This document shows, in pieces, positions 23,573 through 38,446 of a DNA stretch of 64,000 nucleotides. Source of the stretch: Delphinus delphis (Eukaryota > Chordata > Mammalia > Artiodactyla > Delphinidae); the NCBI RefSeq assembly GCF_949987515.2, contig NC_082695.1, positions 68,738,265-68,802,264 of the forward strand, in the 5' to 3' direction. Numbering within the stretch: the stretch's first letter is position 1; every line of letters begins with the position of its first letter. Below the pieces are notes generated by a model. The model made no database searches and was not told where the DNA came from. It worked only from the letters and a program-made list of their open reading frames with translations. The translations under genes and the position numbers were made by a program.

Positions 23573-26462
23573 TAGTTAATCCTCTCGTGACAAGATATTT
23601 GAATTATGGTGAAGAAAACAAACTAAAGTGAAACAAAACAAAATACAAAGAAAAAAATGTATGTAATCATGTCCTGAGCCTTATGTGTATATGTATACAC
23701 ACCATTTATTATTTTTTTGGTTATCAAATTTGAGAGGGATTCAGTCTATAAGTTAGTATATGGAATTAGAGAACATAGATCTCTTATTCTGTCTTCTCCC
23801 GGTAGCTTCACGTTTTGGCATCCTGATACCACTCTTCATTCCTCTGGGCAGCTTGTTTCAAATCAATGCAATGTAGACAAGAGGGTCTCTGCAAAAAAGG
23901 CCACCAAGCGCCTGAATGGACACCTGCTTCTTTGCAGAGGGTCCTTCAAGCTGATGTGAGGAGGATGAACTGACCTCATGGGGCTGGCTTGGATTTGGCT
24001 GTGTCACCCAGTGGGTTCTTTCTGAGCTGGGCCAATAGGTCACCCCAACAGTGTCCAGGGCCTCTGCACGTTAAAAGGATTGGCTGCTGCAAGGACTTCT
24101 CACCTCTAGGAATTGCTACGTGAGGTGGACTTGAAAGGTGGCACAGGAGAGAAACAGGGCTCAAGGAGATGAGAAAGGGATGGGTAAGAAAGTGAGACCC
24201 AATGAGAAAGGGATGGGTAAGTGAGACCCAAGCCATTTACGGAGCCTGTTTGTGAACAGGCTGGACCTACTCAGAAGTAGAGTAAGTACCACCTCTGTGA
24301 GTCTTGTTCATGACCCATCACATGACCGAAAGTCACATGACCACCCCCAAAAGCCTTATTTCTGTAATGTGAAAGTAAAACCCAAGAGTTCCATCCTTTT
24401 AATGAATACTTTGATACTGCCCCCTTTCAAAACCCACAACCCTCAGACCTCATTCAACTTCTCAGCTATTTTCACCTGAATGAGAACAAAGGATCTGAGA
24501 GCAGGATTTCATAGCGAGCCCCAGAGGACATGCAACATGACTGGGGTGCCTGAGTATGAGTCCTGGAAGGTAGGAATAAATGAACATAAAATAAATAATG
24601 GAGTCCTGTGTCTTCTGCTACCAGCTAAATTTATGTGAACTTTGTACAGTTTGTTTTCCAAATCCAGAAGCTTCGTTCATAAACTTATCTTGAGAATTAC
24701 AGTTGTAAACAAAATTCACAGTTGTTATGTGATGGTTTTCGGAGCGCATCATCCCTTTATTGCTTCCAACCAGATTTCCTTGTAAGGCAAGGATATTATT
24801 CCAGAGTCTCCTTGACTCTCTGGCTGCTGGTTTCAATGTCTATGGTCTGTCTGAAGTGGTATGCAAAAGCTTGGGTGCATGTCAGTATATTAATTTATCT
24901 GTGGAGACAGTATATATCTTACATTGTGTTATCAAAGGGCCCATGGCTCCCCAAAAAGGGTAAATAAGAACTATTACCCTAGAGAATATTTACTGTCAAG
25001 CGTGTTATTTCTAAATATAGAGAGATGAGGCAATTAGAGGGCAGGGATGGAAACTACAAGATAACGTGGTGGAGGGTGGCTGGGATTTCCTCTTCCCCTT
25101 ATTCTCTTACTCTGCCAAAGTTTCTTTGAGAGATGGCAGCCACCTTGGCTGTGCCTGTCCTTCCTGTAATGTTTATTCAGTAAGCCAGCTCTTTCTTGCC
25201 TAGGTTACAAGATGGTAAAGAGTCACGGATGTGGCTTGTGGTCAGACCACACAAAATTGTACCATGGTCAGTCTTTTAGAACTCTTATTTTCTTACCAAA
25301 ACTAAAGCCCACAAAGAAGAAACACTAAGATGACCTGCCAAAAGTCGATTTTTGAGCAGAAACTAATAGTAATAGCAATAGTAGAGTTCAGATATGCTGA
25401 AGATAGGTTGCTCAGAAAGAACTATTTGAGGTGTTATTAACTTTTTTCCCCTGAGCATTTGTTGTCATTCTTTAATTATTAGCATATGGCATTCCCAGAG
25501 TGGTTTCTATAATACCAGTGATCCATAAGACAATTTTTTCCTGCTATGACTAATCCAAATGGATCTGAGAAATAAAATAATACTGAAAGTTGGAAAACGT
25601 GTGAGGAATTTTCTTACTGAAGAAAAGTCAATAAGGGGTTGGAGAGGATGAATAAAACCAGCCCTTTCCACATCCCTGCCTAGATGTGGCAGACTTATTT
25701 TACTCTGTTTCCACACATCATGGAGAACAAAGGACAAATAAACAGAATCAGAGGTTTAGATTTGGTGAGAAACTTTCAATAAATGTGTCCAAGGGCTACA
25801 TAGAAGATATTTTCGGTCTCTGAGCTTCTGCAAAGTATTCCCATGAGCAGTCTTGGAAGAGGCCAACATAAAGTAATAAAAAAAAAAAAAATCAAAGGCA
25901 GTAAATGCATCAGGCTGGAGTAAGTATCAGGCTACGGTGCTTTCCAGATGGATGTGCTCCTAGATGCTGGTCTACTCTGGACCTCGTCTCATTCGGAACA
26001 TATCAGTGCTAGAGCCAAGGAAAATTTCACTAGGTCAAATGGGCAGGTTGTTTCAGTTTTTTGCGCATTTTTTGCAATTTTATTCCATATTGTTGTAAAA
26101 ATAAGACATTTTGAGCCTGGAGAAGGGAAGAGAGCAGGGGAATAATGAGGTGTGTTGTTTGAATTTGTTTATTCTCATTTGTTTTATAAATGTCTCTATG
26201 AAGTACAATTGTGTCATGTTTTGTAAAAGCTTGTTTTGAACTTCAGTATGTTGACCATACGCTTATATGTTCTTACCAAAACAACTATTAGGAATTGAGT
26301 AGGTTTCTCTTTTTAGCAAAAGGTTTAAAGCTATGTTTTGTGTTTTTGTCTTTTTTTTCACTCTTTTGTATATTACCACTGAAAATCAGTGGTATAGGAG
26401 GCACTCAGGAATACGAGGGGAAAATAACTGAAAAAAAAAGTTGTTTATCAGCAGAATGACTG

Positions 26463-26513
26463 CTAAACAGTTAGTGTTTAGCACTAACTGTTTAGGTACC
26501 TGGTGGTACCTAA
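26463..26513. repeat. Two overlapping perfect hairpins
   Basis: Hairpin 1: ctaaacagttagtg (26463-26476), 5-nt loop, cactaactgtttag (26482-26495). Hairpin 2: ttaggtacc (26492-26500), loop tggt, ggtacctaa (26505-26513). They share ttag and sit directly at the 5' side of a SINE insertion. Confidence 0.93.
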
Positions 26514-26877
26514 GAAACTACCTAAACTACCTGGTGGCACAGTGGTTAAGAATCCACCTGCCAGTGCAAAGAACATGGGTTCGAGCCCTGGTCTGGGAAG
26601 ATCCCACATGCTGCGGAGCAGCTAAGCCCATGCGCCACAACTACTGAGCCTGTGCTCTAGAGCCCATGAGTCACAGCTACTGAGCCCGCGTGCCACAACT
26701 ACTGAAGCCTGAGTGCATACAGCCCGTGCTCCACAACAATAGAAGTCACCACAATGAGAAGCCTGTGCACCGCAACGAAGAGTAGCCCCCGCTCGCCACA
26801 ACTATAGAAAGCCTGTGTGCAGTAACAAAGACCCAACGCAGCCAAAATAAATAAATTAATTAAATAATTTTAAAAAA
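26500..26877 (+). mobile_element. CHR-type SINE with extra templated 5' sequence
   Basis: Flanking 11-bp direct repeats tgtttaggtac lie at 26489-26499 and 26878-26888. The SINE body starts at about 26529 (acctggtggcacagtgg) and keeps an intact Pol III B-box match ggttcgagccc at 26578-26588. It has the long-form tandem 'cacaactactgagcc' units and an AATT-rich tail. The 29 bp between the left repeat and the SINE head are not SINE consensus: 26515-26527 (aaactacctaaac) is the exact reverse complement of right-flank DNA at 26892-26904. Confidence 0.88.
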
Positions 26878-27017
26878 TGTTTAGGTACTTGGTTTAGGTA
26901 GTTTTTAATTCAACTACCCCGTTTCTGACCTGAGAGGGGAAGATAATTAGCAGTACATGTGGCATATATTTAGAGCAGTGCTTGCCACCTGCTACTAAGT
27001 TCTGCTTTGCTGGAAAT

Positions 27018-27190
27018 ACCATAGTGTCTGTACTATCCAGTACGGCAGGCACGAGGCTCATTTGGCTGTCAAACGTCTGAAATTGACTAGTGCAACACAA
27101 TAAATGAATTTTAAATTTTATTTAATTTTAATTAATTTAAAGTTAAACTGTCCACTTAACTAATGGCTATTGTATTAGCCCAGCTCTGGA
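27018..27190. repeat. hAT-type MITE relic
   Basis: 'actatccagtacggcaggca' and 'attttatttaattttaatta' occur in the order of the same MITE family as the 12342-12567 element. It is strongly decayed and its ends are approximate. Confidence 0.5.
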
Positions 27191-29198
27191 GGAAGTGGCA
27201 AATAGAATGACAAGCCATGAGTGGGGGAGGGAAAAAAAAAAAAAACAACTCCTCTAAAATAAGCAAGAAAAACTTGTCCAGGTTAGAAATTTTTGAATTA
27301 CATAAGTTCGTAGATATATACCAACAAACAGCATTACTTGAAATTTAGGGATGCATTCTGGAACTGAGACTCCAAGAAACTCAACAAGAAGTCATGAAAA
27401 ACATACTTTTCTAAAATCCAGAAATAACAGGATTGAGTATTATCGTTTCTTAAAGTAGAATCACGACGTTTCAAAATCTTATATAGAGGACCTGTGAAAG
27501 ACTGTAAAGTTAGTATAGGTGTATCCACAAAACTAGATGAAGCAAAGAAACAACAGATAGGGTAACATGAATATGAGTTGATCTGAAAGGAGTTTGTGTT
27601 TGAGAGTAGTCCTCCCTTGTGTATAACATTCTTCCTGGTAAGTCAGCTGTGAATAGAAACAAGTCAAGTGAGGCAGCACCTGCTCTCGTTTCGCCAAAAG
27701 GTTCCACCCATGTGCCAGCCTGATGACAGATTGCGATCCTCCTAGAGGCTGCAGTGTCTTCAGCTGCCCCTTCATCATTTCATAAATCCATTTGGGTTTA
27801 AAGGAGCCCTTAATGAGAAGACACGTCAAAGGACATACAAAAAGCCTGGGCTCTGTCATTAAATTTTAAACACATATTTTTCTTTCTCTCTCTTTCTATT
27901 GTTGTTTTGGGGTTTTTTTTCTTGGTCTTCCTTTTGTTCTGTTTTTGTTTTCAGATTTTATATTTTGCTCCAAAGACCACAGCCCAGTAAACGACTAAAT
28001 AATTCATTGGAAAACAGCGATGAGTAGGGGGTAGACATTTAAAATTCAGTGGACAAAGTGTAATCATGAGAATCAGCCCTTAGTCTCTGTGCTGTATTTA
28101 AAAAGATAAGCTCTGTATGTTTACTGCTTCAGATACTCTACATTTTAGTACGTTTCATCTCCCCAAATGCCATCAAATGCCCAGCCTACGAGCTCATCTT
28201 GTTTTTTGTTAGTGAGGATACATGTTATATGATTTCAAGGAAAATTTTAACAGATTTAAATGTCTTAGGTAATAAATAAAAGACTCAAAATTGGACTCTA
28301 ACTACAGCCACAAAATAGGCTCCCCTGATTCTGACATCCCCAGCATAAAAACAAATATAAGATTTTTCTAGAGAATCTTATGAAACCACACACATCATTA
28401 TGCAGATTCTGTTTGTGTTATGGATGTGTGTATCTCAGCATGTGTGTATCTCAGCACAAATCTCATCAGGTTGTAGGTAGTTCATTCTGTCTCCCCACCC
28501 AGTAATACGAAGTCTTTCCATGGAACTTAAAATTTTCAAACAAGGCATGTAGATACAGAAATGCCATAAAAAACTTAATTACTCTGTGAGAATGTGGGTA
28601 AAATGGACACTTCTACACTTTCTCTAAGAATTTCAATCTAACCAAACCATGTGCTATGTAAACCCAATTATCACATCATTGAACCATGAGGACCACAGAC
28701 TTGGTCTGGCTTTGTGCAGTCATGGCCACAGACAGATTGCTGTAGACCTCAGGGCCCTTTGGTCTTTTATCCTTTGTTTGTTTCTTACCTAAACAATATT
28801 TATGCAGGTAGGATCTAAGCAATAATAAATGCATTAGAGAAAGCAAATCAAGTTAGAGAAGGAGGAGAAAAACAAATAACAAAGCAGATATTAGGTAGGC
28901 ATTTATTTCCTTTGCAGGAGGAAATAAACCAGACACTCCTTAGTATTTTGTTATTTTAAGTTATCTGCATAGTTATAAAACTGATGAATTCTATACTGGA
29001 TCTTTTAAGAAACAGGGTACAACATTCCAAGAAAAAAATGGACTTTTAAAATATATAACTAGACGTGACAGCCAAATTGATAAAACCACTCTAAGGAAAT
29101 GAGTGAATTATGGAAAACAGTCAGTTACTTTTGTAATCTAGCAATACTGTTTCTAATGAGTTTTCCGATTGAATTAATTGTATTTTTTTCTGTTCTTC

Positions 29199-29582
<384 letters not shown>

Positions 29583-30599
29583 TGAAATTCCACGTGAACT
29601 GTCATTTGTTTAATACATTGTTTTAAATGCATCCTGAACTGGCATGAGTCATTTTGCTGCAGTGACATGAAATGGAAAACCAAGCCTTTTAAGAACTCAG
29701 TATCTAAAATTGGCTTGGGAATTATTGTGTCTTAGGAAACAATTCTAAGGCAAGGAAGAAAAATGTCAAGAGCTGCAAAATGTTATTTGAATTCCACCAG
29801 ATGTTGGGTTTGTATAAATAATGTGATTTTGTACAAGGGAGCGCCATTTTCTTTTGAAAATAGCAGAGCTCTGCATTCATTTTTTGGACAGATTTTGCTG
29901 TGTTTCTTTTCATTTGGAATCTAGATTTATGCCAGAGGCACCCCTATAAATGTTACAGAGACCCATCTTATAGTGAATATGAAAAGGAATACATGATGAT
30001 TGTTTTATACCATCCTTAGATGGTGAACACACTCTAAGCCATTAACATCTACTTCCTCATTTAGCCTTGAAACACCCTCAGGTGGTAAAGAAAATCCACA
30101 ATGCACACTCCCCTTTAATTAATATGAATTAGACCACCTCCCTTATTGTTGTCCTGTCACCGAGTCATCTCACAACCCCCCTAAGAGCTCCTTAGAGATA
30201 CATATTTGAGGCACTGTCATGACTACCTTCAAATCTCTCTCAGCGAGCCTCAGCAGCTCCAACAAACGGTTATTTATATACTGGAACGATTTTGTTACCT
30301 CCTAAGCCTACCACATGCTAGTAGTGTATATAAACAATACACAAATGTAGAATAAAATGAGATCAACGAGTAATTATTAACCACCTACCATTTACTTAGA
30401 ACTATGCCGGATCATAGAGGCAGTTTAACATGCTTTAGCTGTTCTTTCACATACTTAACATCGTTACTTATAATTTTGGAATGCATAATACATTCAGCTC
30501 CATAGGTTTACTTCAAAGAATTCGTAAGTTATTCAAGTGAGGTACTATAATAAAACACATTTAAAATATTCACAGGATGATTATTTGGGGTGGAGAATG

Positions 30600-30975
30600 T
30601 AGCTTTGGAAATAAGAGCCTAAAGCGGGGGCGGGGAGAGGGCGAATTGGATGAAGGCAGTCGAAAGGTACAAACTTCCGGTTATAAGAATAAGTAAGTAC
30701 TAGGGATGTAATGTACAACATGATAAATGTAATTAACACTGATGTAGGTTACATATGAAAGTTGTTAAGAGGATAAATCCTAAGAGTTCTAATCACAAGG
30801 AAAAGAATTTTTTCTGTTTATTTAATTTTGTATCTATATGAAATGATGGGCATTCACTAAACTTTAGTGGTAATCATTTTATGATGTATGTAAGTCAAAT
30901 CATGATGTTGTGCACCTTAAACTTACACAGTTCTGTATGTCGATTATATCTCAATAAAACTGGAAGAAGAAAAAG
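30600..30975 (+). mobile_element. Old L1 3' UTR fragment
   Basis: 'atgatgttgtgcaccttaaa' and 'gtcgattatatctcaataaa' blocks followed by an A-rich end form the 3' terminus of an old mammalian L1. The same 3' UTR class recurs at 54570-55707. Confidence 0.7.
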
Positions 30976-31229
30976 AGCATAAATGTTACCCAACAACAAA
31001 GGAACCAGTAGTTCAACCCGGGCACTCCACAGTCTTCATACTCCCCTTATATCCCTTCTCTTTACCACTCTACTGGGGTGACTTTCAGGGAGAATCTGGA
31101 TCTCCCAATACTTTATCCAATGTCCTTTCCACTAAACTGCTGTCTTGCTTAATCCAGACTCAAGCCAGTGGTGATTTGGGGGGATGAAAATATCCTTTGG
31201 AAATTTCTAACTCTCAAAACCCCAGATTA

Positions 31230-31284
31230 AAGGAAAATCCAATAGTAGGAAAGGAAAATCCAATAATTAAAGGAAAATCCAATA
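31230..31284. repeat. Short tandem repeat, three copies
   Basis: aaaggaaaatccaata starts at 31230, 31251 and 31269, a spacing of 21 then 18 bp. Confidence 0.9.
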
Positions 31285-32734
31285 ATTCTGTAAGTCTGCC
31301 TCTTTTCTCCTGTAGCCATGCTGGATCTGCTTCTAGTTTCATTCAGCCTTTAAGTGGCGTAAAATTCACATTTCATAGTAAATCAGTTTTTAGTTGAAAC
31401 CATTTAAAAAACAGTTTTCTTTGGTTCTGCCTCTCTGCTAGGTCAGGTACTAGGAGAAACTCTCCAGGCACGTCCAAATAGTATCATTGATATAAAATAT
31501 GCTCTATCTCCTTACAGTATCAGATTTAAAACTCAGCAGAACTATAAATAAGGGTAACATTATCAGATAAGACAACTGATGAAACACATGAGAGCAGTTT
31601 TTTAAAAACTCTCGTTATATACAGATTACCCAATTCTAAGTTTACTTTTAAAAGACTACTTTAAAAGTGTTATGCTCATGGTTGCTGTACTTTGTGGATA
31701 CATTCATTTCACAGAGTGGCTCTGGGTACGTTGCCAGTACGTAAAATGTTCTGAAGGACAGTGATTGTTCTCTGCAGAATGATTTGAGTTTCAGAATTTC
31801 TGGAGGCATTTTTTTTTTTCAGTTGAAGAGTCAATAGAACAGACACAGGATTATTGAGTCTCATAAAGAATGCCTACAGTGTGAGACCCAACCAAAAGCT
31901 ATCCTCTGTAAGGAGAGGCTGTTTTCTCTTCTGGATTGAAGTATGAGAATTGAAAGAAATATGTTAACTGTTTCTCTCCCCATCATCTTCCCTGACCTAA
32001 TAAGGCTTTCCATTACTAACGTTCGATCCCTCTCACACATACACACTCTACACCCACACTCTGAGAAGCAGGGTTAGAGGAAAGAGTTAGGTAAGCTGGA
32101 TAGCAAGGAAAAATGTAGAGCATATCTGGTCTACTAGAAAGACATACATTAAATTTAAATTTTACAAATAATAGTAATAGACTACTTTGGTTTTGCATTT
32201 TGAACTTTTCAAACCACTGTCATATCTATTACTTCGTCTCATTCCCCACTAAGCTTTATATAAGCTAGGCAGAGCAACACAAGGTAATGGGGGAAAAATA
32301 CATACATGAGTCAAATGGGCTCTAGAGTTGGCTTTCCTGTGTCCTGTCATGTGACTTAACTTGTTTAATCTTTTTTTTATCTATGTGATTGGGATATTGA
32401 TATACTATCAATATAAAAAGAATAAGTAAGATTCTGCATAGCTAAGTAGGCATGTAGAGATCTTTATGAAGACTTGGGTAGGTTGTATAACTTGACAAAA
32501 TCCCCCATGAAACTAGAGCTGGAACTCAGATAAGCTGATGGCTTTATCCAGGCCTCTCCCCCCAGGAGTACCCTTCTACTTCAGTCCCACGTCAAGCCAT
32601 AATCCAGACATTCATATTTTGATTGTCCAAAACTGTATATTGACCTTCCTTATCAAATGGAGAAATTTTCTGTAATTTATTTTCTACTAAAGTGATTCAT
32701 CATTTGATGTTTTATATGACTTCCCATTCAAAAT

Positions 32735-32850
32735 GCATTCATTGACTATTGACTAGTGCTTACCAGATACTAGCATGGATATTACAGGAGATAGAAAGTT
32801 GTGCAAGACTCAGTCTCAGCCCTCAAGATGTTTACAGTTCAATGGAGAAT
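32735..32850 (-). repeat. L2 3' end fragment
   Basis: 'tgcttaccagatactagcat' ... 'agccctcaagatgtttacag' matches the reversed L2 3' end. Confidence 0.55.
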
Positions 32851-32947
32851 TTATCAAAATGCTGTAAATATATGTGTGTGTGTGTGTGTGTGTATACACC
32901 ACACACATAGAGTGCCCATATCTCACACTAGACAATGAATAAAATAT

Positions 32948-33105
32948 TGTAGCTAACATTTATTTAGTACTTACTCTGGGCCATGTACTATGCTTTACTT
33001 GACTTATTTCACACTTTAAATAGCACTGTAAGGTCAGTGCTACAGTTATTTCCGTTTTATAGATGAGGAAGCTGAGGCTCAGAGAGGTAGTACCTAGGTA
33101 TTCTG
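32948..33105 (-). repeat. MIR SINE
   Basis: 'gtagctaacatttatttagt', 'ccgttttatagatgaggaag' and 'ctgaggctcagagaggtag' are clear reversed MIR blocks. A TG dinucleotide tract precedes it at about 32872-32896. Confidence 0.75.
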
Positions 33106-34798
33106 CCCCACCCCTCACACACACATACAGCCAGGATTTTCCAAAGTATCAATACTTCCAGGCTAATGATTTATGTTGAATAGTAACTTTTCATAAAGTT
33201 CCTGAGAAAACTCAGTGAATTAATGGCATTTATAGAATGCAAGTGTATCATTCAAGAATACAAACAAGGCATATAAGAATTTAAGAAATACAAAGGACAG
33301 TATTGCTTAGTTGCCTCCCAAATGCCAGTTGTGTCTATGCTCAAAGAGACTAGTTTTATCGAAGTGTGGTCTTCCCTCCTAGCTGAAATATTTCTCATTA
33401 CCCAGTTTCTCCCCTTATTTCCATTTCTAAGACTTAGAGGTATTCATGACAGGGAAGGAGGGAAAGATTAGAAGTCATATCAGCCTATCAGATACGAGCT
33501 GCCCGTTTCATGTTTTATTTGATGGGGTTCCATCTTAGTCTACAAAATAGTTTTACATTTATTTAGGGCATACATTTTTACAGCTATTTTTAAGAGCTTC
33601 TGATAAATGTTTATGAGGTCATCACTTAAATAGGATGGATGGGCACATCATCGAAATGTTATTAGAACAGTTAAATATTTATTTGATTTTATAATGAAAT
33701 GTAGGATTTCCATAGCTATAATCTAAGAAGGATTCATAGTAGAATAAAAAAGATATACCACACTAGAATAGCTAAGGGAGGAGATAGGTATGACATAGGT
33801 GGAGACAAAAAGTTTTCCTTGATTTTCCTAGACATGGATATATAACAAATGTAATAAATTTAAAAGTAAAAGTAAATATTTAACCTTGGAAGATGATCAA
33901 GATCTAAATAACAAGCATAAATTGATATTTATAATAGGCATAAATAGTTTTAAATTTGCCTGATGATGTGGAAAATAAACATTAACCTGGGAGATTAACC
34001 ATTTTCTTCATTACAATTTTGATCTTTTGAGTAAGCAATAAAGACAGACAATTTACTTTCTGCTAAAATATCCTTAACCTGTTGTTTAAAAGACAAAGAA
34101 TGTATTCAGAAGACCAAAAATATTAACACTAATGTAATCATTTAATATTTATCCAATTTATTCTCTTCCTGATCAACTGCACCAATGACCATACTTCAAT
34201 GTATATTTAACGTGACCTGTGCACAAAGAAAGAAAGTCACACGACACAATATTGCTTTTGTCCATTTTCTTTATAACAGCTATATAGATTCTGGAATCAC
34301 TAAAAGTTTGTATCATGAAGAGTTTTTTTAAAAATCATAAGCAGTAGAGCTCTAAAAATTCATTTTATTACCAGTGGGCAAATAATCATAACAATCTATG
34401 TAAAATATATAAAACATTAAAGCCTCTGAAAAAAAGACTTCAATTATGAGAAATAAATTGAAGTTAAAGTCAGTGCAGATAACCTTAAAAACGGAACTGA
34501 CAGAGGAAGTGGAATTGGTCCTGTCTCTGTGGTTATTGCCTCACTTGGGAAAATTTATCATCTGTCTGCCCCTTTTAACAACATAACATCTGATTTTATT
34601 GATTAGGTTTTAGATGTACAATCAGCCAGTGGAAACTGACACAGAAAGGAAATAAAGTCAGTGCTGTGTCCTAGGTCTTCCGTTGTTTGGAAATAAATTC
34701 CTTATTTGTTGGCCTTTGATAGTCTTCTTATGTGTCTTGATTTACCAAGTTGATAGAGTTCATTTCTTTTTCTCTTTTCTTATTTCCCACTTGTTTAG

Positions 34799-34942
<144 letters not shown>

Positions 34943-37109
34943 TGAAGAAAGGCTGGCTTTGAAATTTCTACTCTTGATATTTGGTAGTGTTGTTTTCCAG
35001 GTACCAAGGAAGTTGGAACCCGTGTCCACCATGATGTCTAAATTATACCTTATTTTATATAAAATCATTCGTAGCATTTTTATATCTAATATTATCCTCC
35101 CCACTCTAGATAAGAAGAAAATGAGTCCCCAGTGTATTAAGTGATCTGGTTTTAATCTGTACGTTAATTTAGGAGACCTGAATATAAATCTTCTTTTCAG
35201 TACATTTAAGCAAAGGCATTTTACTCTGTCCAAAGCATGCGTGTCTTTGATCAAAAGACACCGTAGGTATTTACTTTTTTGGAAAGAAATTAGATATAAA
35301 ATGAAACATTGGATTACAACTGTAGTCTCATGGATGCTTACCCTAAATAACTTCAGGTGACTGTGGGAAGAAGTTTCTGGGGGGTCATGTTCACTGTTTG
35401 GAAAGAAGACAACACAATGGAAAACTTTCATGCATTTTGCAGTTGTTCAAGTTGAGAGTAAATGCAATTCACTGTAAATTTTACCAGTCACGTTTACTAT
35501 GGGTCATAAATGTTGAGTTTATAACCTTAGCAGACATGCAGTGCACTTGGCATTTATAGTTCACAGAAATACAACATCTGAAGAAAAAAGGGTTTAACAT
35601 ACTTTTTGATTGCTTTCATGGCGTTACATCATATGTGGGGATAAACTGTACCACACATTTCCAAATTTAAAAAAATATGCCAGTAAAACTTTTATCTGGG
35701 TAAGTTGAATTTCTTTTTCCATTAGAATTTGCCCAATGGCATGGCAGTTCTAATTTTTATTTCAGGCTACTACCTTAACTCTAAGTTCATTGTGAATATT
35801 TTTACAATTTGAGGGTACTTCTTTCTATAAGAAGTTTTTTTTCTAGTTGTTTAATTTCAATACCTTCTTCTTCTATTTTACATGTTTATATATATTAAAT
35901 CATTCTCCTAGAATTCTGCCCTGGATGTCAATGTTCTTAGCTTCTTAGGAAGAATAAGACAAGCTGAATGAGTTATGAACTATGGGGAGAATAAAGGCTC
36001 TGCTCTTTCTTTTTAACTTAAAAGGAGATGAAAAGAGTTAAATGAAAACCAGTAAGGCATTTGGTCTTCCCTGAGTGAAATAGAAGGAGTAGTAATTTCC
36101 TCATTCATTTTTCTCTGTCATAAACATAAATGCACACCAACATCTGACTTGATAAATGCACCCTATTGATTTCTCCTCAACTGCCTAGCCTTGTACGGAT
36201 GTCAGGGGTGAGACCCATTGCTGACAAAAAGATATTAACTTTTAGAAATGTGGCTAGGAGGAAGGGTGACTGTCAAAACAGATAATGACCTGGACAGAGG
36301 TGTAAATAGCATGTGGATAAGATCCCTGGGTGACGATGAGACGCAAGAAGTAATTCACAGGTGTCTGCAGGTTTTATAACTGGGAGAAGGAAATGAAGTG
36401 AAATAACTCTAGCGTTCGCTTCTAATTCCATAATAACACAAAGACTATATGGGGCTGTGTTGTTATGCACTTGTGCTGAAATTACTAATAATAAAGGTAA
36501 TGGCAGCTGACAGATTCTTGAAATGAAACACTTCATTCTGTCCAGGTGATGAATCCCTAATTTTACTCTAGTTAATTTAAATACAATAAAAATAATTGGA
36601 AGGACAGCTGAAATAATGACGTCTTGGAGAGGGGACAAGAAGCAGCAGTATTCCCAGGCTTTAGAGATGAGGAACTATAGGACTCTCCCTTCAAGGTGTT
36701 ACACTCACAGTGGTTTGACTCCAATGTGTTTTCCTTTCTTGTATCAACATTCAGTTTCCCAGAAGAGAGAATCACACAGCTAAAGAGAGTGAGATGGAGG
36801 CCATGAAATTTCTATTTGATGTTGCTAGTCAGCTCATGTGACACAGAGGAGAACTTGTTCCCAAAGGAAAAATCCAAGTGTTCTCTCTAAATGAAGGAGG
36901 GAATGGGGTGTTGAGCAGTCTAAAAACAAATGCCCAATACGATTTCCAGGGCTGGAAATCTTCTAAATCTTGAATGTTACCATCCACTCATACACTTAAC
37001 AAAGAAATTTAAGCATGGGAAAAGTCCTTTGAGAGACAAACCAGAGGGCAGTGCGTGTCCAGTTGTCTGAGATATTGATTACGGGTTTCCAATAAGGTTC
37101 ATTTTAATT

Positions 37110-37530
37110 GTCAGGTCCTGAGATAGATACTTGGTATAAAAGGTAAAGAGAATACAGCCTTTATCTTGGAGAGAATTATAATCTAATACATAAGAAAAAT
37201 ATTTTGAAAATACAACCTTGAAGTAACATGAAAAATACAATCATAGAATTTTGGCCAAGTTGGAGTCAGAGCACACAGATCCAAGTATAAATTCTGTCTG
37301 GAGAAGTCAGGGAAGATTTCACAAATGAAATAATGATGGAGCTGTGGCCTGGGTGGATTGCCAGGTATCCATTCCAGGGCCTTCCAAAGGAAGAAAGCAG
37401 CATGCACAAAAATACACAAGCAAGTATCAGAAAGATGTCTTAAAGAGACGCTTACGAACGGATCAGAGCGACGGGAGCGTAGTTTTCATGGACAGCATGG
37501 GGACACGAGAGTGTATAAGAAAATAAAGTA
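37110..37530 (-). repeat. L2 LINE 3' fragment
   Basis: 'cagcctttatcttggagaga', 'gagaagtcagggaagatttc' and 'aagaaagcagcatgcacaaa' follow the reversed order of the L2 3' UTR. Confidence 0.6.
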
Positions 37531-38377
37531 TACATCCTGCAGGGCCTGGTATTTATTGTTATTAATATCATTTAATTGAATGAAGACAGGTAAGAAGTTA
37601 TAAAAGATTATTACAGGAGAACCCACGAGATTGAAGCAGAGCAGACCAAAGACCTCCTTCTGCTTGACTTAGGGGTCACTGCACCTGTTAGGGCCACTAT
37701 AAATAGCCAACATTTTTTTTTAAATAAAAAAATAAATAAATATGAGGGAATAGTATACATTTCATATGATAATCCTAAACAACTAAGACATTGATTCCAA
37801 TACCAGAATCTCTGTTTACCAACAGTCACATGGCTTGAGGAAAAAGAAAAATTTGCTCAGCACCTGAAATAGATTAGTCATTAGGTTGTTTTCGGGTTTT
37901 TTGTTTTGTTTTGTTTTTTTGTTTTCGAAAAGTAACCAGCTCTTCAATGTCTTATTTTGCTAAAGCTGGAGTCATTGTATATCTTTTGAATATCAACATA
38001 GAGTCAGTGAAGCAATCTAATCATCATCATTTGTTTGCTAAATAAGCATCCATTTTAATTTTAACACAGTTAAGAAAAAACAGACTATTCTGACTAGTTA
38101 GAAAGACAGATCTTTAATTACTTCCAAAATTGGAAAATTTCTTATTATGTTTGGTATAATATTCTAATTTCTGGCTATATATTACCTTCCTATCTGTGGC
38201 TTAGAAAATATCTTGAATGAGCTCTTTATAAAACTAACCCTTCTTTAAAGTAGCAGCCTCTCTGGTATTTGGCTTTTACAAATCTTTTTTGCATAATGTC
38301 CTTTCTTTCTTTTCATTAAAATATATATTAAAGTATGTTTAATATACAGTCTCCTTACTCAAGGATCTACTACACTA

Positions 38378-38446
38378 GACCTTTTCTTCTCCTCATCCTT
38401 CTCTTCCTTCTGCTTTTCCTTCTTCCTTCTCCTCCTCCCTCTTAAA
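38378..38446. repeat. Pyrimidine-rich CTT/TCC tract
   Basis: About 70 nt almost purely C and T on the + strand (cttctcctcatccttctctt and onward), ending at an A-run. It is intronic and not followed by a recognised exon. Confidence 0.8.

Noticed and set aside
26529..26600. tRNA gene-like region with A and B boxes
   Set aside because: It is the tRNA-derived head of a SINE with a SINE body and A-rich tail, not a tRNA gene.
36273..36638. 121-codon minus strand frame
   Set aside because: No domain, no splice context, and a composition typical of random AT-rich intron.
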